Shown: piece after piece, positions 22,551 through 33,880 of the stretch
How the letters are laid out: every line of letters begins with the position of its first letter
Position numbering within the stretch: the first letter of the stretch is position 1
Translations under genes and position numbers: made by a program
Notes under the pieces: generated by a model
What the model saw: the letters and a program-made list of their open reading frames with translations, nothing else
Told to the model about the DNA's origin: nothing
Database searches by the model: none
From: Zanthoxylum bungeanum
Taxonomy: Eukaryota; Streptophyta; Magnoliopsida; Sapindales; Rutaceae
DNA: 64,000 nucleotides
Assembly (NCBI GenBank): GCA_019454045.1
Contig: SKCR01036123.1
Span: 1 to 64,000, forward strand
Direction of reading: 5' to 3'

Positions 22551-25500
22551 TGTAAAATCCCGAGTTTTCTGGAACAGTGTCGTAAGATTTCCGAATTAAA
22601 GTTAAGGACTTGGAATAGGATGGTAATAAAAAATTGGATTTTTTTGTCAGAAAATTGATCGAAATATTTTAAAATGAAGTTTCGTAGCATTGGAAAATGT
22701 GTGATTTCGAGAACCGGTTTTGTTATTTCTGATTTTATCATTATAAGTGTAAAAGTTTCTTATTTCGGCTATAATATAGTAAACAAACTCCAATTGAGCT
22801 TATTCGTAAACTTATTGACTCTTTTTTAAGAGACGAACAACTTTAGTGTTCAAAGCTTTTCAAAAGTCGTATCAGAAAAGCTTAAAAATAGTAAATTTTG
22901 AAATACCCTTCAAAATGGGGGCAGCTTTGTAATTTCTGGAATGGCATTATTTATGTATGGCTTGTTGCTGTTCACTAATACAGAATGAAAAAGAAAGAAG
23001 ATAAGAAAGAGAGAAGAAAAAATGGAGAAAATAGAGAAAGGTGAGGTGGAGACACACAGCCGACCCACCCGACAAATCGGAAGTTTTTGAAGAGTACTAT
23101 AGGATGACAGTGATGATTTTTTCGATTCGTGCTCGGTTGCACGCGAAAATGAGGGAGGAAGACTCGAATGAATAGTAAACCACTGTGAACTGTAACTGCG
23201 ATTAGAATTCCATCGATTCCAGCAAATTTTTGGGATCGTTTGGAGTCCGTATATGGCCTCGAAATCTCGGTAAGATCTCCCGAAAAAATCCACTAATTTC
23301 AAGTTTTCCGCTAAATATTCGAATGTACCCGGTAGTTTCGTAGAGTAGTGTAATGATATAAATTAAATTGATTGAGTATTAGTATATTGATAGTGAGCAT
23401 TCGGTAGAATCCGAGTGAAAACGGAACGAGTTTGGTCGATTCTATAGAATATATGTTTTTGGTAAAAGTTGGTATGTAGAATGATGTGTTTTGATTTTAA
23501 CGATATTTATAAGTTATTATGATATTAAAAATGTGTTCAGATAAATACGGGTAGGTTGGGAGGGTTTGAGACCATTCTGTAGTGTTTACGGAAACTTTTT
23601 CGAAAATTTTCCGAAAATGCTTAAACTAGGGATTTGAGAGAACTAATGGTTTGGAATAGTTTATCACAATGTTTTAAGATTACTGAAACTGAAAGTATTG
23701 AAAACGGAATAGATTTGGTTGTTTTAGAAAGTTTTGAGATTTTGTCGTAGTTTAAATGATTGGAAGTGTTTTGGATAAAATTAGGATATTAGGAGATGGT
23801 TCTGAGAATGGAGTTCAGGATTATGAATAGTTAATCGACCACTACATGTACAGATTTTCTATTGATATGATATGAAGTGAGATATGTGATGAGCTTAATG
23901 TCTATGCGTATGTATGGATGTATGTAAGTGTTTGAACCTACAATGATATGTATTTGTATAGATGAATGAATATATATATTTATAAGTATATGTTTATGCT
24001 ATTGTATCGTATGAGACGATAAAATAAGTGTGATTTAAGTGTTAATATTGATAAAGAAAATAAGTTACGATTTTCGGATGTGTATTAGCATGTGTGGAAG
24101 TGCGTTATTGGGATAGGTTTGTTATTGAATAATGCATACGATTTAGATGTATAGAGATTGGGTTGGTATAAGCTAAGTCTTTACTGAAAAATAGAAGTAC
24201 GTGATTGATAAACTACGTATATGAATATAAATATATATTTGGTAGATACTGTATCAATATTTTAGATAAGAATTCTGCAAACGGATGATGTTTGATTGAT
24301 AAGTAAAGAAGATAAGGATTATTAAAGATTATTGTATCTTAATTCAAAATAATATGTATATTCATATGTTTGATGTGTGTAAATATATGCATGACTAAGC
24401 TTATGATAAAGTAGTGTATGATTTTTGTTCTTCATTTGATGTCGTATATGATTGTTTGTATGAGCTTGCGATTGAAAAGAGAAAAATGATTGATTGGTTG
24501 TGGTCGCTTGTTCCTTTCGGAACCTGATGATGTATGTGATTGTTTACAGAAGAGTATGTATTTGGTATATGAATGTGTAAGGGTACTAATTGATGATTTG
24601 AGGTGTATTAATCATCACATATATTTGATTATGATATATTATTGTGTACTTGAGCAATTCGAGAGGATATGTATGATGTTATTATCGGTTATACTACATT
24701 CTATATGTTCGAATATAAGTATATGAAGGTCTTAATATTGAAAGCATCTTAGGTATGTATACTTGTTAGATATTTGAGTATATGCGATTGGTAAGTTTGG
24801 CTTGTATGTATGTAAGCTCTAGCATGGAAAGTATTTGTAAATATGGGCAAAGGTAAATAAAGATTTTAAAATTTGATGTATAGCATTATTAAGTGATATA
24901 TTTAAAAGTTGGTACATTAGTTGTTCATAGAATCATAAATGTATATATAGTTATGAAATGGTTTTAATATGTGTCCGAAAGAGAATAAAGATTAATTGAT
25001 AATTGGAAAATTTTCTATATGTGTAACAACTAGGAGGGGCATTTGGGTAATAAGTTCGTATGGATGGTTAGTTAAGGAATGATAAAAATTCAAGGGATTG
25101 TTAGAAAATTGATAAAATTAGGATAAATAGGGGTTCTAATCTCATAATTATTTAATGGTTCAGATATATATATATATATATTAGATAATGAATGTTATAA
25201 CATATTTGACTTTTATGTTTCGGTTGTGCATGGTTACTTACTGAGTTTTTATAACTCACACCAAACCAGTTGCTAGTTTTGTAGGTTGGCTTCTAGATTG
25301 GTCAACCACTACAGCTTTGGAAGTCATGCTCAAGATGTTGGATAGTGGAAGTCATCCTTGCAAGTGTCATGAGATAAGCTTTAGAAGTGTGGATTTAGGA
25401 TTAATATTTTATTTGTCATGTTGAGCATACTATTTGTAAATATTAATAATTATTTTGATTGTTGATGATATTGTGGGCACAAAGCTTTTAAGTGTTGATA

Positions 25501-25730
25501 GATAATATGGACAGAGCCCTTAAAATATGATTTTGATGAGAATTGTGTGGAATTGTGGCTCTTTTATTTTTTGATGTCTTTTTAGTTTCCCTTTGATGTT
25601 GTATTGTGATCCAGATTGTCCAGGTTTAGGATACATCATGCCGCAATTTTCTGTAAATTCAAAGGCGTTCTAAAGATGGGTCAATCCTGTCTCCTGTCGA
25701 TAGTACCCTGCCTCTGGTGGGGGTGTTACA
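22551..25730 (+). mobile_element. Family C gypsy-type solo LTR (about 3.18 kb)
   Basis: It begins TGTAAAATCCCGAG and ends GGGGGTGTTACA, termini typical of plant chromovirus (Tekay/Del-like) LTRs. The last 500 bp has the usual ACTCACACC...TTTTGTAGG type context (25250-25285). No PBS or interior follows. Flanks CGAAC and CACAC are at best an imperfect TSD. It contains no gene; the frames at 22910-23302 and 24490-24726 have no recognisable domain. An AT dinucleotide run is at 25166-25182. Confidence 0.65.
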
Positions 25731-26040
25731 CACACAAATACACAAATATATTAGTATATCCTTAATCAGTTGGCTGTTGATGATTATGGTACCATTATTA
25801 CGTAGAAGATTTGGAAACATGTATTAGTTATGCTTTTGAGTTTTGTATGTAATTTGGCTTTGGAACATTTGAAAGGTTTTGCATATAACATTTTTGATTC
25901 ATATCATGTTTGCCTCATGAGCTCGATTTTAGATCAGTATACATATAAGTATTTTCGTAGGACTTTGAATGTTTATAAAAGTAAAGAATAGAACGAAGTT
26001 TGAAAGATTTTTCCAGAAAAAGTATAAGTATGAGGTAAAA
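25731..26040. other. unassigned AT-rich spacer between family C and family B LTRs
   Basis: About 310 bp of AT-rich sequence with no coding signal. It may be the continuation of B1 beyond the family C insertion, but I found no matching segment in the other B copies. Confidence 0.4.
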
Positions 26041-26126
26041 TAAATTTGAAAGATATTACTACTACCTACAGTAATACCGTCATGTACGAAGCGAAGACAT
26101 GTAAAATAAATTAGATGGGGACTCAT
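26041..26126 (+). repeat. B3 LTR, 5' part left of the A2 insertion
   Basis: The sequence up to GGGGACTCAT aligns with the family B LTR start as seen in reverse complement at 38693-38600 (ACGAA...GACAT...AAATAAATTA...GACTCA). The exact left boundary is not clear. CTCAT at 26122-26126 is one copy of the A2 target duplication. Confidence 0.6.
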
Positions 26127-28842
26127 TATAGGACACAGAAATCGGCGATGCTGTTCCAGGCTCGCGGCCTAGTTGGGAGCATGGAATAGCCCGCAGGGGA
26201 ACTAAACCGAAGAAATAACATGGAGTCGCCACCCGGTGTGAACTGGGAAAATGATTTAAGGCCGCCCTAACCTCTCGCAAGGGAAGACCTCAAACTGTTT
26301 GGTTCGGAATGGTCCCTTACTTATGTCACTTGTAATGAATGGATTTATGATTAAATAACTGAGTCTACGCAACATATATATTCAAGAATAACCTATATCT
26401 AGTTCGCATTCATAAAAGTAAATCCTATATCTAAGTTCGCATGCTTTAAAAGTAAGTAGAAGTACGGTAAGCACGCAATCTCATGAATTCATTAAATTAG
26501 CACATAGGAAACATAAATAAGTCATGCCTAAAAATATCACACTAACGACTAAATCATGCAATAAAATGATAAATTGCATACTAACCAGTAATCATGCTTA
26601 GAGAGATAAATAACATACTAACCACTAAATCATGCTTAGAAAGATAAATAACATACTAAATGACTAAATCATGCTCAAACACAAGGTTGGTGAAACGAAA
26701 TATGTGTGTCTCTCCAGTGGTACGTGGAGTTTTTCCCAAGTACAAACAGCACTACCGTATATTCAGATTCGGTTACGGAATTTACGTCTAGTTTTCCATC
26801 CGATATACCGCAAGAGAGAACACATTTTCCATTCATCCGAAGGTCATATCATACAACAATCAACAATTCTAATGTGAAATAAAATAAAAAATAAATAAAA
26901 GTAAAGGAGAATAAATAAAAGGGTGTCCTCAGGTCTTACCTTTTAAGTCACTTTTCATGAGTGCGTTGGGACGTCGCCGGAAGGGTTATCCTTTTCACTA
27001 TTTTTACTGGTTCACTGTTTCCATTGGTTCACTATTTTTGCTGTTTCCATTAGTTCACTGTTTTCTCTAATTTTGTTTACTATTTCGTGCTATTTGGATC
27101 GCTGTCCCGGGGTTATTTTCTGGACTATTTTCAAGGGTGTTCAGGGACTGTTTTGCTCTCGGTTTTGGCTACTGTTTTGGAGTCGATTTTAGGAGTATGT
27201 TCGCTCACTGCTTTGGTGAAGTTTAGGTGCAGGTCATGGGCTGTTTGCGGGCTTGTTATGGTACAATTTTGGGGTGTTATTTGGTGGGCAGTTCATGGAG
27301 TTTAAAGGACTGTTGTGGTCTGTTTCACATGGCTTTATGCGTATCTTGGCTGTGTGATTTTTGGAAGGGAGAGGACGTGCATGTGTCTAGGTTTATGCGT
27401 GAGTGGTGCATGGAGTTGGCTGAGTGGTTGATGCGTGAAGGCAGGCTGGTTATGGACTGTTTATTAGCTGAAGGCAGGCTAGTCAGGGGGTGTGTTGATG
27501 TGTTGAAGGTAGGCTGGGTTTAATGCGTGGGGTTGCTTAGGGTTTGTTGGCCTTGTTTATCGTCGTTGGTGGCTGATCCGGTGGGCGTTGGAGGAGGGCT
27601 TATGAGCTGTGTTGAAGGGTGCGTGGGCTATGCTGAAGGAGGGCTGTTTGGGCGTGTTTCACAGGCAATATTCAGGGGCATTTGGGCGTGTTTCAGAGGT
27701 ATTTTTCAGGGGCATTTGGGCGTGCTTCAGAGGCAGCATGAGTAGAGTGGTTTTCTGTTTTAAAGTTTCGTGTGTGTATCTTTGTTTAATGGATGGTCTT
27801 CACGTGATGGGCTGCATGTATGGGACGTAAGGCTTTTAGGGTTTTTGTTGCTGCCGTGAATGAGGGAGAGATACAAGAGGTGAGAGGTTTGTGAGCTGCC
27901 TTATGTAGTTGTTGAGGGTTGAGGGATGTGAGGCCAAGAGAGGGTGTTTAGGGTTTGTTCATGTCTCAGGCAGAAGGAAGGGTATGCGGTCTGATGATTC
28001 ACGTGAATGAGAGGGGAATTAGGGTGCTTTGTGCATGAGTTGAGGGCTGAATTGAAGTGGTATTTATGAAGGTGTTGATGCGTGAAGGAGTGGACGTTAA
28101 TGAGGGCTGTCTGGCTTCTATTAATGAGTGTCGTGAGTGTTGGGGGTCTTGTTTGTGACGTGAGTATGGTGGCTTTAGGGTTCTTGTTACTGCCGTGAGA
28201 AATGAGAGTGTGTCAGAGCCCAGAGCCTAGGGTTTTGGTTGTTTTTATAGGGGAGTGTTGTATAGGTTATGCATGGGTGGTTCATTGGTGTTGTATAGGT
28301 TATGCATTGGTGGTTTTGTTGGTTTGTAATTAGCGTGAGCTTTGTTGTTTTGTGTTTGTTTGTGATTCATGCATGGGCTCATGTGTTTTGTTACGTGGGG
28401 ATTATGGGCATGAATGGGTGTTGTTTGGGTTTTTTTTTGCTTTGTGTTCGGTTGTTTGGTGTTTTGTTGATGGACTTGTTTAATGTGAGTCTTGTTTGTT
28501 TGTGTTTGGGTGAGACATGTGTGTGAGGTGAAGGAATGTGGCTTTGTTGGTTTGTGATTGGCATGAATTAGGGTTTTATTTTTGGTTATTTGTCCGAGAG
28601 TTAATAGAGAGAAGAGAGAGGGGAATGGTGAGTTTGTGTCTGTTAAGGGTTTTGGGCCGGGGATAAATTTTAAAACAGAGTCCTAACGAGCAAACCCGAA
28701 GCAAGTAAATTAAATCCAATGAGGCATTGATTTCTTGAATTCCCTTCCGACGTCCGTTCTTCGCGACTTCCGTAACTTAAAAGGTCGTGCCTCAATTCGA
28801 GGCTCATCATCGGGACTTATATGCAAAAATAAAGTACCTACA
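26127..28842 (-). repeat. A2 3' LTR (2716 bp)
   Basis: Pairs with 33881-36664 along its whole length. The outer terminus is TATAGG instead of TGTAGG (one substitution). It contains a PBS-like TGGAGTCGCCA at 26221-26231, repeats of GGTTCACTGTTT type near 27000, and a block of about 38 bp repeated near 27645-27740 (CAGGGGCATTTGGGCGTG). No gene is present; the short frames such as 27227-27745 come from G-rich repeats. Confidence 0.93.
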
Positions 28843-28856
28843 GTCGCCCACACTTT
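28843..28856 (-). other. polypurine tract of A2
   Basis: The minus strand reads AAAGTGTGGGCGAC directly before TGTAGG, one substitution away from the A1 tract. Confidence 0.75.
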
Positions 28857-28989
28857 GATGAGACTTGTGCAGTGTGTGACAATGACAATCCTATCAAAGT
28901 TTATACAATGCATTTTTACTTACCTGGCTCGCTAGCTGCTGCTTGACTTGCTTGTTGCTTTGAATTGAGTTGATGAGAGGTGGTCCATT

Positions 28990-29965
28990 CTCGAACCGAG
29001 TTGATAAATTAGGCCCTGGGACCCTACGATTCATTCCAAAACTCTAACGACATGGGCCTCGACCCTGTGATTCATTCTCGGATTCATTCCAAAACTCTGA
29101 CGATGTGGGCCTTGACCTTGGGAAACTCTGATGATATGAGCCTCGACCCTAGGATTAATTCCTGGATTCATTCTAAAACTCTGACAATGTGGGCCTCGAC
29201 CCTAGGATTCATTCCCGGATTCATTCCAAAACTCTAACTGATGTGGGCCTCGACCCTGGGATTCATTCCAAAACTCTAATGATATAGGCCTCGACCCTAG
29301 GATTCATTCCCGAATTCATTTTAAAACTCTGACAATGTGGGCCTTGACCCTAGGATTCATTCCAAAACTCTGACTGGTGTGGGCCTCGACCCTAGGATTC
29401 ATTCTAAAACTCTGACTGATGTGGGCCTTGACCCTGGGATTTATTCCAAAACTCTGACAATATGGGCCTCGACACTAGGATGCATTCCCGGATTCATTCC
29501 AAAACTCTAACAATGTGGGTCTCGACCCTGAGATTCATTCCCGAATTCATTCCAAAACTCTAACAATTTGGGCCTCGACCTTGGGATTCATTCCCGAAAC
29601 TGATATTGATGCTGATGTGTCTCCAAACCCGGAGTGCCATACTCGGTGAAACTGATACTAATGCTGATGTGGGCCTTGCCCCCAAAGTGCCATGCCCGAC
29701 AAGATGGATACTGATATTGATGTGTCTCCATACCCGGAGTGCCATACCCGACAAAGCTGATACTATGTCTCCATACCCGGAGTGCCATACCCGGTAAAAA
29801 CTGATATTGTGTTTCCATACCCGGAGTGCCATACCCGGCAAGACTGCTACTGATAATGATGTGGGCCTCGCCCCCTGAGTGCCATACCCGGCAAGACTAC
29901 TACTGATAATGATATTGGCCTCGCCCCTAGAGTGCCATATCCGGCAAGACTGATACTAGTGATGT
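28990..29965. repeat. A2 interior tandem-type repeats
   Basis: 28990-29600 has about 14 copies of GTGGGCCTCGACCCTAGGATTCATTC-like units, often alternating with CCAAAACTCTGAC. 29600-29965 has units around CTCCATACCCGGAGTGCC and GGGCCTCGCCCC. These occupy the place of pol in element orientation. They correspond to A1 14461-15215 but are in a different proportion. Confidence 0.9.
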
Positions 29966-31596
29966 GATGATTCATTTCAATATATCACTGTCTTTCACGA
30001 GAAAATCCTGATAGCTAAACGTATTTTCATCCTCAACGGATGCTTCGCGTTGAAACCTGAGAACCTTCAATGTACTTAATGCACTCACATCCGATCGTCT
30101 AAATAGGTGATCTGAACTAGACTCATAGTCTGTGTATGCCAAGGCTCTTTCGCAGATTAATCTTTAAGTAGGCCAACTCGATGATTTCATCTCGTATAAG
30201 TGGGTCTAACCAATCTATATGTCTTGATCGCAGTCTGTGATTACTTCGTCATACTCAACATGATATGGTCTTTTTCTTTTTTCTTGTCTCTTTCTTTTCA
30301 TTCTTTTCATTTTTTTTTTCTTTTTCTCTTTTCTTTCTTTTTTCTTTCTTTTTCTCTTTTTTGACACACCTACCATTTAAAATAGCATTTCCCCTCATGG
30401 TGGTCCTAATACTCGCACATGGGTAGCTTCACGCTTATCGGTTATAGGTGGTCTATTTTTTTTCTTTCCTTTTTTATTACAGAGACTTTTTCTTTGCTTC
30501 CAACCATATCATATATCGTAGCATAAGTAAACCAGGAGGGACATCCAAGTAAACGGTCATTCACTGATCCATCATCTCTTCAACTAGTCATCTTGCCAAC
30601 CACTCAGGCTTCTACTCTTGAGATCCAGTAATCAAGTGCTCCTGAGTCTAGCTGAGATCAATTCATTCAGAATACCGGACGAGAGTATATCTCGCACTTA
30701 TCATTTCTAAGGTTTCTCCCTATAGCAAATAGTGTCATCACCGGACATATGCTTTACTATCGAGGACTTCTCTCTCTTTTTTCTCCTTTTTTTTCACTCA
30801 TTCCACTGGAATTCTTCCTCTCGACTGCTGATAATGTGGGCTCCGCCCCTGGTATTCCTTTCTGAAGCTGATACTAGCGTGGGCCTCAACCCTGGGACTC
30901 ATCCCCGAAGCTATACTGATATGGGCCTCAACCCTAGGACTCATCTCGAAAAGTGACTGATATAGGTCTCAACCCTGGGACTCATCCCCTAAACTAACAC
31001 CGATTCATTTCTGAAACTGACTGTACTATTGCTGCTTCTGAATGGCTTGCCTTTACGGCTTTTTTTTCCTTCTTTGAAAACCTGTGAATACAAAACAAAA
31101 CAAACACAAAAAGAATGCAAAATATGTTACGTGTATGCATGCATGCCTGAATGGATTTTCTATCCCGCTGAGTTATGTCTTCCGCCAATTCCCTTGGTGA
31201 CTGCTTGGTCTTCTCTTCCTCAGGTAAAGTACTACTTCAATCTATCCACATTGATCGGCTCGGTGATTTTGTTCCCTTTCAAATCTGATGGTCTCACTGC
31301 CCCATTTCTCATTACTTAATGGCTAGCCTGTCTTTTCTACTTGCTTCTTCCGAGGATTCCCTGTGTTTCTAAATATCGCTGAGTATCAAAGTACCATGAT
31401 TGAATGCTTTTGTCAAATATACTCATGTTGAAGGTTGAAAGGAAGACATTCAGGCAAGTAAAAAAAATGAACGTCTTTATTATCATTAAGAAAAGGTTCG
31501 AACAAGTAGTAAAATCAATATCTTTATTAAAAATGCAGAATCAAATAAACTAGGCCGAACAACTTCATCATTCGCAGTACTGCCTTCTTCCTTGAC
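29966..31596. other. A2 interior, non-coding, polypyrimidine-rich
   Basis: This matches A1 15230-16430 in blocks. T/C-rich runs lie at 30268-30362 and 30770-30800. Another set of GTGGGCCTCAACCCTGGGACTCATCCC repeats is at 30830-31000. 31000-31596 lies just downstream of gag in element orientation and shows no recognisable domain. Confidence 0.6.
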
Positions 31597-32926
31597 CTAT
31601 GGTTCTTCACTGTTGCCATCCTCTATCTCCATGCTAGAAGCTTGGTGGTTGAGGGTTTGGAGGACAAAGGTTTCGGGCAAGCCGGAGTTGATCATGTAGG
31701 TGTGTGGTGGAACAAAGTGGTAGTCGGGTAGAGGGTTACGATATGTGTTTGGCTGTTCTTTCTCTGGGTCGGGTATTTTGTGGGTGAAAATGTGATCTTT
31801 GATCTCGTGCCTAAGGCGGGGGCAGTTGTCAGTTTCGTGACCTTTTTGTTGGTGGAAGTAACAGTATAAGTTCAAGTCAAGGTAATGTGGCACATGGTTT
31901 GGAAGTGGTATAGGTTCTAAGGGTTTTAGGAGCCCTTGCATCTTCAGCTTTTCAAACACCTTCGATAGTGGCTTACCAAGGTTGGAGAATCGCCTATTTT
32001 TTATGGCAGTAACCTCGGTAGTAGCGGGTTTGGTCTCAGAATGTCCCCCAAAGGTCTTTCTATTCTAGCCATAAACTTTCTGTTCTCAGCTTCTTCCTCC
32101 TCAATATCCATAACAGTCTCCCTCAACTGTCGAAAATCAGCAATCATGGAGGTCAGCCTCCTCAACTTACCATAAATTGAGGGCTTAGTGCCCTTAATGA
32201 TCATCTTGATCTGGTCTTTCTCTGAAGGTCGAGTATGTATCTTTAGAAGTTGGCTCCTCCAGCGGTCTACATACTTCTTGAAACTCTCCTCCGACTTCTA
32301 TTTGGTGTTCTCCAAATCACGGAGTGACAAATCAATCTCCAAGTCTGTTACATGTTGTATTAGAAAAGCTTCTGCCAGTTCCCTCCAATCTTCCTTAATC
32401 TTTATTTCAAGGCTATGGTACCACACTACATGTGCCCCTTCAAATGACATCCCAAACATCCTCTGAACTTGGCATTGTGACAGGCCCACTGAACTCATTA
32501 TCGAGACATATTGCCGAAGATGGACCCTCGGGTCCCCATTCCTATTGAATTTGGCTATGTCGGCATTTTAAATTGTGCCGGCAGTTGCTTCTCAAAGGTC
32601 ATCGCCTCATAATCCAATAAGTCCTCATGCTTGCCTTTAGGTTTACGGGTAACTGACTCTACCTGATCACGGAGTTTCTGTATCTCAGTCTGAGACCCAG
32701 TTATTCTCTCTGCGGCATATTCAGCCATATCATCATCAAACACAGGGAAATCATCATTCAATCAGCTCGGAGGGCCTTCACGCCTCTCATTTTCATATCC
32801 TCCCGCAGCGCGGGGCACAACCATATTAGACACGGTGGCAGTCAAAGCTTGCAGTTGCTCAGTAACCTTGGTGAGATTGGCTTCAAGCTGATTCATATGA
32901 GATCCCTCGTTGACTGATTCACTCAT
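31597..32926 (-). pseudogene. gag: Family A gag (retrotransposon capsid), broken
   Basis: This is the capsid-like protein of a Ty3/gypsy element. The start chosen is the ATG at 32926 (MSESVNEGSHMNQLEANL), with a short coiled-coil-like N terminus. The retrotransposon gag core is at about 32500-32080: LFGMS-like FGMSFEGAHVVWYHSLE, EDWRELAEAFLIQH, DLEIDLSLRDLENTK, KMIIKGTKPSIYGKLRR, ARIERPLG. A zinc-knuckle-like motif CYFHQQKGHETDNCPRLRHEI lies near 31875-31810. Breaks: TGA at 32764-32762 (probably a former Trp codon), a one-base frameshift near 32556, and TAG directly after LENTK near 32297. A further frame change separates the piece ending about 32001 from the final piece 31959-31597. No pol follows. 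The family assignment is from memory of Tat/Ogre gag sequences. Confidence 0.85.
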
Positions 32927-33866
32927 GTTTACTGACGGTCTTTTGATTAGTATCCCCTCTTCCCTAACCCAATGGGAATCTATGGTGTCTTTTAAGATCC
33001 TGTATCAGTGTGTATGCGTGCAATGCATGTAATATATAAGCCCATAAAAATTTTATACTAATTGGCCCATTATCATTTTAAAGCGTTCGATCATACTATT
33101 GCGCGGTGCAAACTTGTCCAAGTTGAAAAGGCCCAACAGGTTTACACTTTTGCGATCACATGGCCAAACGACTTCAAATGATAATAGGCCCAAACACAAA
33201 ATGGCCCATCGGTATTTCAGAAGCTTTTGGCCCAATTATCAAAGAATATGAACTCGTCCCAGTTTAAATGGCCCAACAAGTTCACATCTCTTGACAAGAA
33301 GTCCAACTGGATCCAAATGACGATGGTCCAAAACATAAACACAAGAAATAATTTCTACTAATTCTACGACTAAAATTCACACATGGGTTTACGGGAGTGC
33401 AGACAAAGGCTCTCGCTGACAAAGGATTGCCCACAACTAGGACTCCTCACTCAAGGTTTCAAGCGACCAAGAAAGCGCACCTTTTTTATACCTTACGGTA
33501 CGTGCCAACGAGTTAAGATGTATGACTGACTGTCAAATGGATTTCCCATTGTAGATTCCCCACAGGGAGGGTGGCGCGAACTCTCTTAAATACCCAAGCC
33601 TCTTAGGCACTTATCGCTTGGTGACAGGAATAAAGAACGAATCCTCCAAATTAGTCCATCACTATAAGCTATTGGTACATGATTATCTAGGTGACTTTAC
33701 AACTTTTCCTTGTATAAAGGTAGTGAATGAAAGAATACACCAAACCATTACCAACCTTTAATAATGCCTTTGATTAAAACCCCTAAACCCACTATAGACA
33801 CGGTCAACTAAAGCAAAAATCATAAACATCACAAGACATAATTTCGGGGCCGATTCTCTATCCCAG
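32927..33866 (-). other. A2 leader with GGCCCA cluster
   Basis: This lies between PBS and gag. At 33040-33290 there are at least six GGCCCA motifs (TGGGCC on the sense strand), absent from the equivalent part of A1. 33380-33866 is shared with A1 16695-17182. No gene is present. Confidence 0.65.
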
Positions 33867-33877
33867 TGGAGTAGCAA
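33867..33877 (-). other. primer-binding site of A2 (mutated)
   Basis: The minus strand reads TTGCTACTCCA, at the place of TGGCGACTCCA in A1 and followed by CTGGGATAGAG. Two substitutions relative to A1. Confidence 0.6.
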
Positions 33878-33880
33878 GAC

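Noticed and set aside
22910..23302. 130-codon minus-strand frame in the family C LTR.
   Set aside because: It lies within a solo LTR, with composition driven by Ser/Phe-rich antisense of a purine stretch. No homologue is recognised.
27087..28526. Cys/Trp/Gly-rich plus-strand frames in the A LTR, also at 34679-36380.
   Set aside because: They are antisense to the gag orientation, and made of G/T-rich local repeats. The two LTR copies do not keep the same frame.
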